DNA of 6,888 nt from Planctomycetaceae bacterium (GTDB lineage Bacteria > Planctomycetota > Planctomycetia > Pirellulales > Thermoguttaceae). A model generated the notes under the pieces. The model made no database searches, was not told the DNA's origin, and saw nothing but the letters and a program-made list of their open reading frames with translations. The stretch lies in assembly GCA_031288955.1 (NCBI GenBank), contig JAITQJ010000270.1, forward strand, positions 1 through 6,888, in the 5' to 3' direction. A program made the position numbers and the translations under genes. Shown here piece by piece: positions 5,784-6,888 of the stretch (its first letter is position 1; every line of letters starts with the position of its first letter).

Positions 5784-6888
5784 ATGTTCACAAACGAGTT
5801 TTTCAAGCGGTACGGTTTCCGAATTCTCGTTGTCATATTCTTCCTCCTTCCCTTTATTTGGATGGGAACGAAAAGGACGTTTATGAGCAACTCGAATAAC
5901 GTTGCCGACTGGCTGCCGGATACGTTCGCCGAAACGCACGAATATCAATGGTTTCTCCGGCATTTTCCCTACGAACGGTTCGTTGTCGTCAGTTGGCAGG
6001 GCTGCACGATGGACGATTCACGTCTCGAAATGTTTGCGCAAAAACTTGTGCCGGGGCAGACGATTGACAATATCGCCAAATGGACGGACGAACAACTGAA
6101 AGCCGAATTAGCGGTTGAGTCGAGGAATGACAATGTTACACCGGAGACAAAAACAGAGGCGAATGTCCCCGGTTCTTTGAGAACGCCGCCGAAAGCAGAG
6201 ATTCTGCCGGAGTTGAAGGAGTCCGATGATGCGGCGGATGTGCCGTATTTCAAGTCGGTTATCACCGGACCGCGTCTTTTCCGGCTCTTTAAGGAAATGT
6301 ACAGCGGGGACGGACCGGGAGCGATTAAACTGACCGATGAGCAAATCAAACGGAAAATGCAGGGGCTTCTCATCGGTCCCGACGGTCAGAGTACGGCACT
6401 GATTGTTACGCTGACCAGAGAGGCACCGCAGGGCAAAGACCTCGCTAAAGTTCTGGAGGCAATTCGGGAAATCGGTCGGGAGTGCGGTGTGCAGCCGCGT
6501 ATTGCTGCCGATAACCGTCCCGTGTATGTCAAGGTGTTCAGCAATGTAACGAAAACGGTCAAAGATATGATATATGGTCGGCAGCCCGATATGGGCGGCG
6601 TGATTCTCGGCGGTCCTCCGGTTGACAACGTTGCAATAACACACGAAGGCGAACAGACTTTGCAGCGTCTTGCGGGGATTTGCGGTCTCATCGGTTTAAC
6701 GCTGGCTTGGCTCTGTTTCCGCGATTTCCGGTTAACGTTCTTTGTTTTTTGGACGGCAATTATTAGTGCCGGTGTTGCACTGGCAAGCGTTTCTCTTACC
6801 GGCGGGACTTGCGATGCGATTCTGTTAAGTATGCCGGCGTTAATTTACGTTCTGGCAATGTCCGGTGCGATTCACCTTATCAACTATT
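5784..6888 (+). CDS. RND/MMPL-family membrane transporter, N-terminal part (runs off right edge)
   Basis: The frame opens at ATG 5784 and stays open to the window end: 368 complete codons and one base, with no stop. TM1 lies at about 12-27 (FRILVVIFFLLPFIWMG). A large predicted periplasmic loop (about 30-293) follows, then three closely spaced helices: TM2 about 294-311 (LAGICGLIGLTLAWLCF), TM3 about 317-338 and TM4 about 343-366 (ILLSMPALIYVLAMSGAIHL). One helix, a large extracytoplasmic domain, then a helix bundle is the layout of one half of an RND/MMPL exporter. The INY ending of TM4 resembles planctomycetal MMPL-type proteins as I recall them. The loop has an unconserved-looking acidic/Pro linker (about 110-152) between SWQGC (70-74) and the folded part. 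The second half of the transporter must lie to the right. Substrate unknown; related proteins handle lipids, hopanoids or other hydrophobic molecules. No Shine-Dalgarno at the ATG. It is co-directional with the DUF4340 gene, 204 bp downstream of its stop. Confidence 0.78.
   Translation, partial: MFTNEFFKRYGFRILVVIFFLLPFIWMGTKRTFMSNSNNVADWLPDTFAETHEYQWFLRHFPYERFVVVSWQGCTMDDSRLEMFAQKLVPGQTIDNIAKWTDEQLKAELAVESRNDNVTPETKTEANVPGSLRTPPKAEILPELKESDDAADVPYFKSVITGPRLFRLFKEMYSGDGPGAIKLTDEQIKRKMQGLLIGPDGQSTALIVTLTREAPQGKDLAKVLEAIREIGRECGVQPRIAADNRPVYVKVFSNVTKTVKDMIYGRQPDMGGVILGGPPVDNVAITHEGEQTLQRLAGICGLIGLTLAWLCFRDFRLTFFVFWTAIISAGVALASVSLTGGTCDAILLSMPALIYVLAMSGAIHLINY

Noticed and set aside
5587..5784. 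A 65-codon minus-strand frame in the DUF4340-RND spacer
   Set aside because: No family resemblance and no Shine-Dalgarno; the start codon overlaps the RND start region and the composition looks like translated non-coding DNA. A small real gene cannot be fully excluded.
6108..6644. A 178-codon minus-strand open frame
   Set aside because: It is antisense to the RND/MMPL gene, whose frame has clear membrane helices; the antisense product is His/Arg/Cys-rich with no family pattern.
1..6888. CRISPR array, tRNA or rRNA genes, toxin-antitoxin or phage-defence cassette
   Set aside because: No regularly spaced repeats, no tRNA-like cloverleaf or rRNA segment was recognised, and all sizeable frames are accounted for by the genes listed.

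Overview
The window most likely comes from a planctomycete chromosome, probably a member of moderate GC (about 50 percent by eye). The argument is by protein type. A three-TM membrane protein combines a von Willebrand A domain with a glutamine-amidotransferase-like domain. Beside it are a membrane-anchored DUF4340 protein and an RND/MMPL-type exporter whose TM segments resemble planctomycetal members. Shine-Dalgarno sequences are absent before all four chromosomal genes, which also fits. The assignment rests on remembered family resemblance, not on a search.

Layout, left to right. (1) Positions 1 to about 247 are the end of an insertion sequence. They hold the first 46 codons of an IS5-family-type transposase on the minus strand, reading off the left edge, and a candidate terminal repeat near 226-247. 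(2) A plus-strand iron-containing alcohol dehydrogenase (329-1528) has a consensus TATAAT box just upstream. (3) Only 12 bp later, convergent to it, a minus-strand VWA/GATase-like membrane protein runs back from 3799 (or 3814) to 1541. (4) A short divergent intergenic region (3800-3929) carries a near-consensus sigma70-type promoter, a GC-rich leader hairpin and a tandem heptamer. (5) The DUF4340 protein (3930-5579) follows on the plus strand. (6) A 204-bp spacer able to form several alternative hairpins precedes (7) the start of an RND/MMPL-family membrane protein (5784 to beyond the right edge, 368 codons visible).

Functional picture. The VWA protein and the DUF4340 protein are predicted to be anchored in the inner membrane with large domains on the periplasmic side. 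They are divergently expressed from one control region. The exporter downstream of DUF4340 is a third membrane component with a large periplasmic loop. A shared cell-envelope role is a reasonable inference but is not shown by the sequence. The alcohol dehydrogenase looks like an independent soluble metabolic gene. No RNA gene, CRISPR array, prophage or defence cassette was seen. Nothing here amounts to a clearly new system; the most interesting item is the VWA/DUF4340 divergent pair with its structured control region.
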